Origin: Pleodorina starrii
Taxonomy: Eukaryota > Chlorophyta > Chlorophyceae > Chlamydomonadales > Volvocaceae
DNA length: 64,000 bases
Reading direction: 5' to 3'
NCBI GenBank assembly: GCA_030267565.1
Contig: BRXU01000063.1
Span: 62,001 to 126,000 of the forward strand
Below the pieces are notes generated by a model. That model had not been told where the DNA came from and made no database searches. It saw only the letters and a list, made by a program, of their open reading frames with translations. Position numbers and translations under genes: made by a program. The first letter of the stretch is position 1. The number at the start of each line of letters is the position of its first letter. This document shows positions 8,681 through 16,312 of this stretch, piece by piece.

Positions 8681-9376
8681 ATGAGCCGCACCACTCGCAC
8701 CGTCGTCGTCGCGTCCCTCGCGCTCGCCGCCCTCACCGGCTGCGGCGGTGCCGCGGCCGAGGCGAGGGGTGCGCACACCTACGAACCCCTGCCGCCGCTC
8801 AGCACCGCGACGCCGACCACCAGCCCGGCGCCGCAACCGACGTCCCCTGCGGCGCCCAAGTCCTCTCCCGCACCGCCGGCAGGGGCCTCCGCAGACTCTG
8901 CCGCCCCTGCCGGAGGGACGGCCCAGGCCGCCGCTCCGGTCGGCGGCCTGGCAGGAACGAGCATCCCCGGGCAGACGCCCGCTGCCGGGTCCTCATTCGC
9001 CCTCGGACAGGCACCTGCGGCTGTGGCGGGGCCGGTGGGTGGTGGCATGCCGGTCCAGGCGACGGAGCGGAAGTCGACCAGCACCACGACGACCACGTCG
9101 ACGACGATCGAGGCCGGTCTCAAGCTCGTGGTCACCTGCGAGGGGCTGTGCATGCTGGCCGACCTCGCCGCGCCGGAGCTGACCGGGCAGGACGGAGCGT
9201 TCTCCGAGGAGCTCCTGCGGCAGGCACTCGAGAAGGAGCTGGGTGGCCAGGGCGGCGACCAGCAGCAGCTGACCGACGATCTGCTCGAGCAGCTCATGCA
9301 GGGCCAGTGGGCTCTGGCCGAGCGGGATCTCGAGGGCGGGGACGAGAAGCTGGTCTTCTCCTCGACCCGGAAGTAG
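8681..9376 (+). CDS. Secreted lipoprotein of unknown function
   Basis: Probable lipoprotein of 231 aa. The ATG at 8681 (GGGAG at 8670-8674) is preferred over the ATG at 8645, because it gives a compact signal peptide ending in the lipobox LTGC (Cys19). The frame from 8645 would overlap the upstream stop but adds residues before the signal. The mature part is a long Pro/Ala/Ser linker (about 28-115), a Thr-rich stretch (STSTTTTTSTTIE), a short region with two Cys (VTCEGLCML) and a Gln/Leu-rich helical tail. I recognise no domain. It is the last gene of the surface module and ends at a strong terminator. Confidence 0.65.
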   Translation: MSRTTRTVVVASLALAALTGCGGAAAEARGAHTYEPLPPLSTATPTTSPAPQPTSPAAPKSSPAPPAGASADSAAPAGGTAQAAAPVGGLAGTSIPGQTPAAGSSFALGQAPAAVAGPVGGGMPVQATERKSTSTTTTTSTTIEAGLKLVVTCEGLCMLADLAAPELTGQDGAFSEELLRQALEKELGGQGGDQQQLTDDLLEQLMQGQWALAERDLEGGDEKLVFSSTRK

Positions 9377-9442
9377 GTCCGAGCCGTCCGGAGCGGGGTC
9401 ATCCGGCGGGACGCCGCGGTCCGCGCTGTCACAGCACACGAC

Positions 9443-9477
9443 GACGCACCCGGCCCTTGACCAGGGCCGGGTGCGTC
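9443..9477. terminator. Strong hairpin terminator between convergent genes
   Basis: A perfect 15-base-pair stem (9443-9457 with 9463-9477) and a 5-base loop lies between the lipoprotein gene and the small membrane protein gene that faces it. It can serve both directions. Confidence 0.8.
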
Positions 9478-9485
9478 AATGTCAC

Positions 9486-9719
9486 TCAGGCCGGCACGGC
9501 CGCCCAGTGCACGGCGAAGCACGCCGTGGCGGCCATCGAGTACAGCCACACGGAGGCCTCGCGGGTCCAGGGGATCTTCTTGGTCATGGCGGAGCTGATG
9601 ACCGCGGCGACGATCAGTCCGATGCCCAGCCACAGGGACCAGTCGGTGAACAGCTGGAGGACGGCGCCCAGCACGCCGGTGCCGGCGTCGTCGAGGACAC
9701 GGTCGATGTCGAGATTCAT
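9486..9719 (-). CDS. Small two-helix membrane protein, unknown function
   Basis: A 77 aa protein with two probable membrane helices (about 30-46 and 58-75) joined by a short basic turn (TKKIPW). The ATG at 9719 is preceded by GGGGAG, which supports translation. I do not recognise the family. It is transcribed alone, away from the tRNA, and shares its terminator with the lipoprotein gene. Confidence 0.6.
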   Translation of the reverse strand: MNLDIDRVLDDAGTGVLGAVLQLFTDWSLWLGIGLIVAAVISSAMTKKIPWTREASVWLYSMAATACFAVHWAAVPA

Positions 9720-9869
9720 GGTGAGGACTCCCCCCGGAGCAGACGAACGTTCCGGGCGCCCCCATGACGCCCGCGATGGCAGGGGTGCGGCAGCGGCGGC
9801 GGGGGAGCGGAGGATCAGCCGGTCCCTGGGCCGCCGGGGCGGGCACGCCCTGACAGTGACGAGCCTATT

Positions 9870-9891
9870 CGATGAATTTGCAAATGCATCG
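9870..9891. promoter_or_regulatory. Near-perfect 22-base palindrome, operator-like
   Basis: The arms CGATG-ATTTG and CAAAT-CATCG form an almost perfect palindrome (one mismatched pair) in an AT-rich island between the small membrane protein gene and the tRNA gene. No known regulator is assigned. Confidence 0.45.
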
Positions 9892-9951
9892 GCGGAGGGC
9901 GTCGCTTCTTGCGGGGACAGCCGGCGCTGCGCGTAGTGCGGGGCGGGACAT

Positions 9952-9989
9952 GCGAAAGGCCCCGGACCAACTGGTCCGGGGCCTTTCGC
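9952..9989 (-). terminator. Terminator of tRNA-Pro
   Basis: A perfect 18-base-pair inverted repeat (9952-9969 with 9972-9989) lies just downstream of the tRNA on its strand. Confidence 0.8.
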
Positions 9990-9992
9990 TGA

Positions 9993-10069
9993 TGGTCGGG
10001 ATGACAGGATTTGAACCTGCGACCTCGTCGTCCCGAACGACGCGCGCTACCAAGCTGCGCCACATCCCG
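9993..10069 (-). tRNA. tRNA-Pro (anticodon CGG)
   Basis: A 77-base cloverleaf read on the minus strand: acceptor stem CGGGATG paired with CATCCCG, discriminator A and encoded CCA (9993-9995), a D-arm with GCGCAGCTTGGTAGCGC, anticodon stem CGTCG/CGACG with loop TTCGGGA (anticodon CGG, reading CCG) and the T-arm loop TTCAAAT. A C1 base is typical of tRNA-Pro. Confidence 0.95.
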
Positions 10070-10104
10070 TGAAGCATCCGGCCTCGGCCGGAAACAACTG
10101 CTCC

Positions 10105-10110
10105 ATCATA
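10105..10110 (-). promoter_or_regulatory. -10 box of the tRNA-Pro promoter
   Basis: TATGAT on the minus strand lies about 36 bases upstream of the mature tRNA end. No convincing -35 box is seen. Confidence 0.4.
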
Positions 10111-10308
10111 GCCATCCGGCCGGGCGGGTGGGAAATCGGGGCGTCGGGACCGTGTCGCCCCCAGGGTTCGTCCCCCAAGTAGTGGACAAAAGTTATTGAC
10201 CAGTCGGTAACCCATTTGTGAGCATGTGCAAATCCGAGTCATCCCTCGATGACTGTGAACCGCGTCACGGCCGGGCTACCTCCCGGCCGCCGCTCACCTG
10301 GAGGTTCC

Positions 10309-11898
10309 ATGCCCGTCCGCAAGCCCAGCCACTGGATCACCGCGGCCGCCCTGGCCGGCGCCCTGACCCTCACGGCGACCAGTGCCGTCGCGGCCCCCAC
10401 CCGCGACACCAGCAACAACAACACCACCCACAAGATCACCCAGGCCGTCTCCCAGCAGAAGCTCACGGAGCACCTGAACGCCTTCCAGTCGATCGCGGAG
10501 GCCAACGACGGCAACCGCGCCTCCGGCACCTCCGGCTACCAGGCCAGCGTCGACTATGTGGTCGAGAGGCTGCGCGCCGCCGGCTACACCCCGGAGGTCC
10601 AGGCGTTCGACTTCCCGTTCTTCCAGGAGCGCACCCCCGCCACGGTCGCCGCGGACGGCACGCAGCTCGCCGCCGAGGACGTCGCGGTGATGACCTACTC
10701 CGGCACGGGCACCGTCACCGGCGCGGTGCAGGCCGTCGACACCACCGGGGCCCGGGTGGGCAGCACGAGCGGCTGCGAGGCGAGCGACTTCGCCGGCTTC
10801 GAAGCGGGCAACATTGCTCTGCTCCAGCGCGGCACCTGCTCCTTCGCGGTCAAGGCCGCGAACGCGGAGGCGGCCGGTGCGAGCGCCGTGCTGATCTTCA
10901 ACACGGGCCTGCCGAACGCCGAGGACGCCGTCGCCGGCACCCTGGGCTCCCCGGAGGCCACGTCCCTGCCGACGGTCGGCCTCAGCTACCGGGCGGGCGT
11001 GGACCTGCTGGACGCCGCCGAAGTCACGGTCGCCACGGACACCGTCTCGGCGACCCGCACCACCTACAACGTCCTCGCCGAGACCGGCACGGGCGACCCG
11101 GAGAACACGGTGATGGTCGGCGCGCACCTGGACGGCGTGCTCGAGGGCGCCGGCATCAGCGACAACGGCACCGGGTCCGCCGGCATCCTGGCCATCGCGG
11201 AGGCGATGGCCAAGACGAACACCGAGAACACCGTGCGCTTCGCCTGGTGGGGCGCGGAGGAGCTCGGCCTGCTGGGCGCCGAGCACTACGTGACCGATCT
11301 GCGGGAGAACGACCCCGAGGCGTTCGAGGACATCGCCATGTACCTGAACTTCGACATGATCGGCTCCCCGAACTACGGGCGCTTCGTCTACGACGGCGAC
11401 GCCTCCACCTTCGACCCCGGCGACACCAACGTCCCCGAGGGCTCCGCGGCGATCGAGGCGGCGTTCCACGAGCACTTCGCCTCGGTGGGGCTGGCCTCCG
11501 GGGACACCGAGTTCAGCGGCCGCAGCGACTACGGGCCGTTCATCGAGGCCGACATCCCCTCCGGCGGTCTCTTCACGGGCGCCGAGGGCGTGAAGACCGA
11601 GGAGCAGGCCGAGCTGTTCGGCGGCCAGGCCGGTGTCGCCTACGACTCCTGCTACCACTCCGCGTGCGACGACATCTCGAACGTGAACCTTCAGGGCATG
11701 GAGGAGATGTCCGACGCCGCCGCGGCGGTCGTCCTGCGCTACGCGATGTCCACCCACGACGTCAACGGCGAGGGCAAGCCCTACCAGCACAAGGGCAAGG
11801 GCGCCGTCGGCCACCCCAAGGGTGACGATCGCGGCCACGGCCCGCACTCCGAGCACGGTCGCGGCCACGGGCACGGCCACGACAAGGCGGCCGCCTGA
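10309..11898 (+). CDS. Secreted M28 aminopeptidase, copy 1 of a tandem array
   Basis: Secreted dizinc aminopeptidase related to Streptomyces aminopeptidases, expected to remove N-terminal residues from peptides outside the cell. The ATG at 10309 follows GGAGG (10300-10304) and gives a signal peptide (core about 10-28, AVAA/P). A PA (protease-associated) domain occupies about 115-235 (CEASDFAGFEAGNIALLQRGTCSF). The M28 core has all zinc ligands and the base: GAHLDG, SDNGTGSAG, WWGAEELG, LNFDMIGS and CYHSACDD. The C-terminus carries a His/Gly-rich tail absent from the two copies downstream. Of the three paralogues this and copy 3 look functional for export. Confidence 0.88.
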   Translation: MPVRKPSHWITAAALAGALTLTATSAVAAPTRDTSNNNTTHKITQAVSQQKLTEHLNAFQSIAEANDGNRASGTSGYQASVDYVVERLRAAGYTPEVQAFDFPFFQERTPATVAADGTQLAAEDVAVMTYSGTGTVTGAVQAVDTTGARVGSTSGCEASDFAGFEAGNIALLQRGTCSFAVKAANAEAAGASAVLIFNTGLPNAEDAVAGTLGSPEATSLPTVGLSYRAGVDLLDAAEVTVATDTVSATRTTYNVLAETGTGDPENTVMVGAHLDGVLEGAGISDNGTGSAGILAIAEAMAKTNTENTVRFAWWGAEELGLLGAEHYVTDLRENDPEAFEDIAMYLNFDMIGSPNYGRFVYDGDASTFDPGDTNVPEGSAAIEAAFHEHFASVGLASGDTEFSGRSDYGPFIEADIPSGGLFTGAEGVKTEEQAELFGGQAGVAYDSCYHSACDDISNVNLQGMEEMSDAAAAVVLRYAMSTHDVNGEGKPYQHKGKGAVGHPKGDDRGHGPHSEHGRGHGHGHDKAAA

Positions 11899-11913
11899 CG
11901 GTCCCGAGGCCCA

Positions 11914-11962
11914 GCGAACGGCCCCGCCCCCGGCGCGAACTGCCGGGGGCGGGGCCGTTCGC
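11914..11962 (+). terminator. Hairpin terminator after M28 copy 1
   Basis: A 21-base-pair GC-rich stem (11914-11934 with 11942-11962) and a 7-base loop starts 16 bases after the stop codon. Confidence 0.8.
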
Positions 11963-11967
11963 TGCGC

Positions 11968-11989
11968 CACAATCCGCCCAACCGTTGTG
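11968..11989. promoter_or_regulatory. Conserved CACAA...TTGTG palindrome before M28 copy 2
   Basis: Inverted repeat CACAA-N12-TTGTG (22 bases) in the promoter region. The same element, with the same spacing, precedes copy 3 (13640-13661), and the flanking bases are also conserved (CTGAC and TGAGAT downstream). Likely operator or promoter element. Confidence 0.5.
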
Positions 11990-12090
11990 CCGCTGACGAG
12001 TAGTTGAGATTCTGGGCACAGGGCTCCACCAGCACGATGGAGCCGACCCCACGGTCGAGCCCCCGATCGGCCCCTGCCCCGGGAGATCCC

Positions 12091-12162
12091 ATGCGCCACC
12101 GCATCCACCACCACCGGACCGTGGCCGCCGCCACCCCGACCGCGACGGGGTGGTCCCGGTGA
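12091..12162 (+). pseudogene. Truncated original leader of M28 copy 2 (23 codons)
   Basis: The ATG at 12091 has the same ribosome site and leader (CGGGAG-ATCCC) as copy 3, and its first codons match (RTVAAA), but the frame then ends at a TGA (12160-12162). Compared with copy 3, the stretch between the ATG and the shared VPV motif is 55 bases shorter, so the hydrophobic core is gone and the frame is shifted. Its stop overlaps a GTG (12159) in the frame of the enzyme. Confidence 0.6.
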
Positions 12163-13604
12163 CCGCGGCGGGCGTGCCCGTCGGGAAGGTGCTGGAGCAC
12201 CTCGAGGTGTTCCAGGCCATCGCCAACGCGAACAACGCCAACCGTGCCTCGGGCACGTCCGGCTACCGGGGCAGCGTGGACTACGTGGTCGGCCGGCTGC
12301 GGGCCGCCGGCTACGCCCCGCAGGTCCAGAAGTTCACCTTCCCCTTCTTCCAGGAGACCGCCCCGGCCACGGTCAGCGCGGGCGGACGGCAGCTTCCCGC
12401 GACCGACGTGGCGGTCATGACCTACTCCGGCTCCGGGACCGTGACGGCGCCGGTGCAGGCCGTGGGGACGACCGGTGAGAAGGCCGCGAGCACCAGCGGG
12501 TGCGAGGCCGGGGACTTCGCCGACTTCGTGCCGGGGAACATCGCGCTGCTCCAGCGGGGCACGTGCGCCTTCGGGGTGAAGGCCGCCAACGCGGTTGCCG
12601 CCGGGGCGTCCGCGGTGCTGATCTTCAACACGGGACTGGACGGGGCGGAGGGTGTGGTCGCCGGCACCCTGGGCGAACCCGGCGGGGTGACCGTCCCCGT
12701 GGTCGGGCTGAGCTACGCGGCCGGTGTGGCACTGCTGGGCGGGGGCGAGGTGACGGTCAGCACGCAGACCGTCTCCGAGAGCCGGGAGACGTTCAACGTC
12801 CTCGCCGAGACGGGCTCGGGGGACGGGCAGCGCACGGTCATGGTCGGCGCCCACCTGGACAGCGTCCCGGAGGGTCCCGGGATCAACGACAACGCGTCCG
12901 GCTCCGCGGGGATCCTGGCCATCGCCGAGGCGCTCGCGGGCACCGAGACCGCCAACGCGGTGCGCTTCGCCTGGTGGGGCGCGGAGGAGTTCGGCCTGCT
13001 CGGGTCCAAGCACTACGTCACGGACCTGAAGACCAACGACGCCGGGACGCTCGGCAAGATCGCGGTGTACCTGAACTTCGACATGATCGGCTCCCCGAAC
13101 CACGGGCGCTTCGTCTACGACGGCGACGCCTCGGCCTTCGGCCCGGAGGACGGCTCGGTGCCCGCCCCGGCGGGCTCGGCCGCGATCGAGGCGGCCTTCC
13201 ACGAGCACTTCGGCTCCGTGGGCCTGGCCTCGGGTGAGACGGAGTTCAGCGGCCGCAGCGACTACGGGCCCTTCATCGCCGAGGGCGTCCCCTCCGGCGG
13301 GCTGTTCACGGGGGCGGAGGGGATCAAGACCGTGGAGCAGGCGGCGCTGTTCGGCGGCCGGGCCGGGGTCGGCTACGACTTCTGCTACCACGCGTCCTGC
13401 GACGACCTCAGCAATGTCGACCTCCGGACGCTGGAGGAGATGACCGGTGCGGCCTCCGCCGTCGTCCTGCGCTTCGCGAACTCCACCGAGGACCTCGAGA
13501 CGGAGGGCCGGCGGCTGCTCGGCATCGTGGCGCCCGTTCCCCCCGCCGCTGTCGACCAGGGCCGCGGCCCCAGCAACGCCGCCGCGCAGAGGCAGACCGA
13601 GTGA
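12150..13604 (+). CDS. M28 aminopeptidase, copy 2, signal peptide lost
   Basis: Paralogue of the copies on either side, with an intact PA domain (CEAGDFADFVPGNIALLQRGTCAF) and M28 core (GAHLDS, INDNASGSAG, WWGAEEFG, LNFDMIGS, CYHASCDD). The N-terminus is abnormal: the frame opens at GTG 12150 or, more likely, GTG 12159 in a GTGA overlap with the truncated leader, and the product begins close to the VPVGKVLEHLEVFQ motif with no signal peptide. The catalytic part shows no stop or missing ligand, so loss of export looks recent. It is either an inactive gene or a cytoplasmic version made by re-initiation. Confidence 0.7.
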   Translation: MVPVTAAGVPVGKVLEHLEVFQAIANANNANRASGTSGYRGSVDYVVGRLRAAGYAPQVQKFTFPFFQETAPATVSAGGRQLPATDVAVMTYSGSGTVTAPVQAVGTTGEKAASTSGCEAGDFADFVPGNIALLQRGTCAFGVKAANAVAAGASAVLIFNTGLDGAEGVVAGTLGEPGGVTVPVVGLSYAAGVALLGGGEVTVSTQTVSESRETFNVLAETGSGDGQRTVMVGAHLDSVPEGPGINDNASGSAGILAIAEALAGTETANAVRFAWWGAEEFGLLGSKHYVTDLKTNDAGTLGKIAVYLNFDMIGSPNHGRFVYDGDASAFGPEDGSVPAPAGSAAIEAAFHEHFGSVGLASGETEFSGRSDYGPFIAEGVPSGGLFTGAEGIKTVEQAALFGGRAGVGYDFCYHASCDDLSNVDLRTLEEMTGAASAVVLRFANSTEDLETEGRRLLGIVAPVPPAAVDQGRGPSNAAAQRQTE

Positions 13605-13639
13605 GGCGGCCGCACTGAGACGGATGCGGTTCCCGGCGC

Positions 13640-13661
13640 CACAATCCGTCCGGTCATTGTG
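13640..13661. promoter_or_regulatory. Conserved CACAA...TTGTG palindrome before M28 copy 3
   Basis: Same element as at 11968-11989: arms CACAA and TTGTG separated by 12 bases, with matching flanks. The gap between copies 2 and 3 shows no terminator. Confidence 0.5.
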
Positions 13662-13767
13662 CCCCTGACCTGGAGCTGAGATCCTGTGCGCAGGACTCCA
13701 CCCGCCCGATGGGGCCCATGACGGACACGGTCGAGCCCCCGATCGGCCTCAGGCCCCGGGAGGACCC

Positions 13768-15372
13768 ATGCCGCACCCCTCACCCCGCCGATGGACCGTG
13801 GCCGCGGCCCTGGCCGGCACCCTCGCGCTCACCGTGCCGAGCGCCGTCACGGCGGCTCCGGGGGAGGCCGGCGACGCCGGAGCGCTCGCCCCGACCGCCG
13901 CGGCCGTGCCCGTGCAGCAGGTGCTGGACCACCTCGAGGTGTTCCAGGCCGTCGCCCACGCCAACGGCGGCAACCGGGCCTCGGGCACCCCGGGCTACCG
14001 GGGCAGCGCGGACTACGTGGTCGGCCGGCTGCGCGCCGCCGGCTACGCCCCGCGGGTCCAGAGCTTCTCCTTCCCGTTCTTCCAGGAGGTCGTCCCGACC
14101 ACCGTGGCCGTGCCCGGCCCGGGCGGTGTCCCGCGGACCCTGACCGCGGCGGAGGCGGCCGTCATGGTCTACTCCGGGTCCGGCACGGTGACCGCCCCGG
14201 TGCAGGCCGTGGACACCACCGGCGCCCCGGCGGCGAGCACCAGCGGCTGCGAGGCCGAGGACTTCGCCGGCTTCACGGCGGGCAGCGTCGCCCTGCTCCA
14301 GCGGGGCACGTGCACCTTCGGCGTGAAGGCCGCCAACGCCCAGGCCGCCGGGGCCTCCGCGGTGCTGATCTTCAACACCGGTCTCCCCGGAGAGGAAGGC
14401 GTGGTCGCCGGCACGCTCGGGGAGCCCGGTGCCACGACCCTCCCGGTGGTCGGTCTCAGCCATGCGGCCGGGACCGCCCTGCTGGGCGGGGGCGAGGTGA
14501 CCGTGACGGCGCAGACCGTCTCCGAGAACCGTGAGACGTTCAACGTCCTCGCCGAGACGGGCTCGGGCGATCCCGGGAGCACGGTGATGGTCGGCGCCCA
14601 CCTGGACAGCGTCCCCGAGGGCGCGGGCATCAACGACAACGGTTCGGGCTCCGCGGGGATCCTGGCGATCGCCGAGGCGCTCGCGGGCACGGAGACCGCC
14701 AACACGGTGCGCTTCGCCTGGTGGGGCGCGGAGGAGTTCGGCCTGCGCGGCTCCCGGCACTACGTCGCGGACCTGAAGGCCAACGACCCCGCCGCGCTGG
14801 AGGACATCGCGGTGTACCTGAACTTCGACATGATCGGCTCCCCGAATTACGGGCGCTTCGTCTACGACGGCGACCACTCCGCGTTCCCGCCCGTGCAGGG
14901 CCCCGATGGGCCCGTGACCGCCCCGGCGGGCTCGGCCGCGATCGAGGCGGCCTTCCACGAGCACTTCGGCTCCGTGGGCCTGGCCTCCGGCGAGACCGAG
15001 TTCAGCGGCCGCAGCGACTACGGGCCCTTCATCGCCGAGGGCGTCCCCTCCGGCGGTCTGTTCACCGGCGCCGAGGGGATCAAGACCGCGGAGCAGGCCG
15101 CGCTGTTCGGCGGCCGGGCCGGAGTCGCCTACGACTTCTGCTACCACGGCGCGTGCGACGACCTCGCCAACGTCGACGCCCGGGGACTGGGCGAGATGAC
15201 CGACGCGGCGGCAGCCGTGATCCAGCGCTTCGCGGCCTCCACGCGGGACGTCGACGGCACGGGGGCGGACGAGAGCGCGCAGCAGGACGGACGCGGGCTC
15301 CCACTCGGTCCGGCCACCGCGGACCAGGGGAGCGGCCCGCACAGCGCCGCCGATGACGTGCCGGTGCAGTGA
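13768..15372 (+). CDS. Secreted M28 aminopeptidase, copy 3 of a tandem array
   Basis: Intact secreted M28 aminopeptidase of 534 aa. The ATG at 13768 follows GGGAGG and gives a classic signal peptide (MPHPSPRRW, core about 11-27, VTAA/PG). PA domain at about 130-245 (CEAEDFAGFTAGSVALLQRG) and M28 core with GAHLDSVPEG, INDNGSGSAG, WWGAEEFGLRG, LNFDMIGS and CYHGACDD, all ligands present. The two Cys in the PA domain and in the CYHGAC loop are conserved in all three copies. It lacks the His-rich tail of copy 1. Confidence 0.88.
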   Translation: MPHPSPRRWTVAAALAGTLALTVPSAVTAAPGEAGDAGALAPTAAAVPVQQVLDHLEVFQAVAHANGGNRASGTPGYRGSADYVVGRLRAAGYAPRVQSFSFPFFQEVVPTTVAVPGPGGVPRTLTAAEAAVMVYSGSGTVTAPVQAVDTTGAPAASTSGCEAEDFAGFTAGSVALLQRGTCTFGVKAANAQAAGASAVLIFNTGLPGEEGVVAGTLGEPGATTLPVVGLSHAAGTALLGGGEVTVTAQTVSENRETFNVLAETGSGDPGSTVMVGAHLDSVPEGAGINDNGSGSAGILAIAEALAGTETANTVRFAWWGAEEFGLRGSRHYVADLKANDPAALEDIAVYLNFDMIGSPNYGRFVYDGDHSAFPPVQGPDGPVTAPAGSAAIEAAFHEHFGSVGLASGETEFSGRSDYGPFIAEGVPSGGLFTGAEGIKTAEQAALFGGRAGVAYDFCYHGACDDLANVDARGLGEMTDAAAAVIQRFAASTRDVDGTGADESAQQDGRGLPLGPATADQGSGPHSAADDVPVQ

Positions 15373-15380
15373 GCGGCGGG

Positions 15381-15407
15381 AGGTCGGGACCGGGCGGCCC
15401 CCGACCT
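15381..15407 (+). terminator. Possible terminator after M28 copy 3
   Basis: Inverted repeat AGGTCGGG (15381-15388) with CCCGACCT (15400-15407), loop of 11 bases, just after the stop. Confidence 0.4.
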
Positions 15408-15540
15408 TCCTCCGCACAGGCGTTGTCGGGGGAGCGGTAGCGTTCCACGACGGCAGGACAAGTTCCTCCGGAGCACCCGCGCCGCCACCGCCACTCCGCG
15501 CCCCATTGCTCACCCGGCCACCGGGTGGGAGGGTGAGGCC

Positions 15541-16251
15541 ATGACTCCTCCCCGGACCCCCGACCGCTCGGCGCCGAGCCGGCGCGGCGTCCTGTTCGAC
15601 GTCGACGGCACCCTCATCGACTCGAGCTACCTGCACACCGTCGCCTGGTGGCACGCCTTCAACCAGGCCGGGCACGACGTCCCCATGCACCGCATCCACC
15701 GGCTCATCGGCATGGGCTCGGAGCAGCTGATCGACGAGCTGCTGCCCGCGGACCGGGACCGGGACGGGGACGACGCCATCGGCGCGGCCCACGGGGCCCT
15801 GTTCTCCGTGCACTGGCCGGGGCTCAAGCCCACCCGCGGCGCCGCGGAGCTGCTGCGCCGCTGCACCGACGCGGGGCTCGTGGTGGTGCTGGCGTCGTCG
15901 TCGAACGTCACCGAGGTGGCCGCCATGCGGGAGGCCCTCGGCTCGGACGACCTGCTCACGGCGGTCACGACCGCCACGGACGCCGAGCACAGCAAGCCCG
16001 CCCCGGACATCTTCGCCGCGGCGCTGGAGGCCGGGAACCTGCGCCCCGAGGACGCGATCGTGGTGGGGGACGCCCGCTGGGACGTCGAGTCCGCGTGGAA
16101 GCTCGGCCTCGACGCCGTGTGCCTGACGAGCGGCGGGATCAGCGAGACGGAGCTGCGCGAGGCCGGGGCCGTGGCCGTCTATGCGGACCCGCAGGCCCTC
16201 CTGGACGACTTCGAGAACAGCCCCCTGGGCCGGCTCGTCCCGGCGGGCTGA
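15541..16251 (+). CDS. HAD-family phosphatase (subfamily IA)
   Basis: Cytoplasmic HAD-superfamily hydrolase, probably a small-molecule phosphatase of the phosphoglycolate phosphatase / beta-phosphoglucomutase-like group; the substrate cannot be told. The 236 aa product has motif I FDVDGTL (nucleophile Asp20, acid/base Asp22), a helical cap (about 30-100), motif II VLASSS (near 118), the motif III lysine in SKPAPDIF and motif IV VVGDARWD. GGGAGG precedes the ATG. The next gene also encodes a HAD enzyme, but of a different subfamily. Confidence 0.8.
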   Translation: MTPPRTPDRSAPSRRGVLFDVDGTLIDSSYLHTVAWWHAFNQAGHDVPMHRIHRLIGMGSEQLIDELLPADRDRDGDDAIGAAHGALFSVHWPGLKPTRGAAELLRRCTDAGLVVVLASSSNVTEVAAMREALGSDDLLTAVTTATDAEHSKPAPDIFAAALEAGNLRPEDAIVVGDARWDVESAWKLGLDAVCLTSGGISETELREAGAVAVYADPQALLDDFENSPLGRLVPAG

Positions 16252-16312
16252 ACGCCCCCGCCGGCTCCCGCGCGGACCGCGCCGCGCACCACCGCGAACG
16301 AAAGGCCCCGGA

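Noticed and set aside
9993..10308. tRNA-Pro as an integration site of a mobile element carrying the M28 array
   Set aside because: No integrase, no repeated tRNA end and no other mobile gene were seen downstream.
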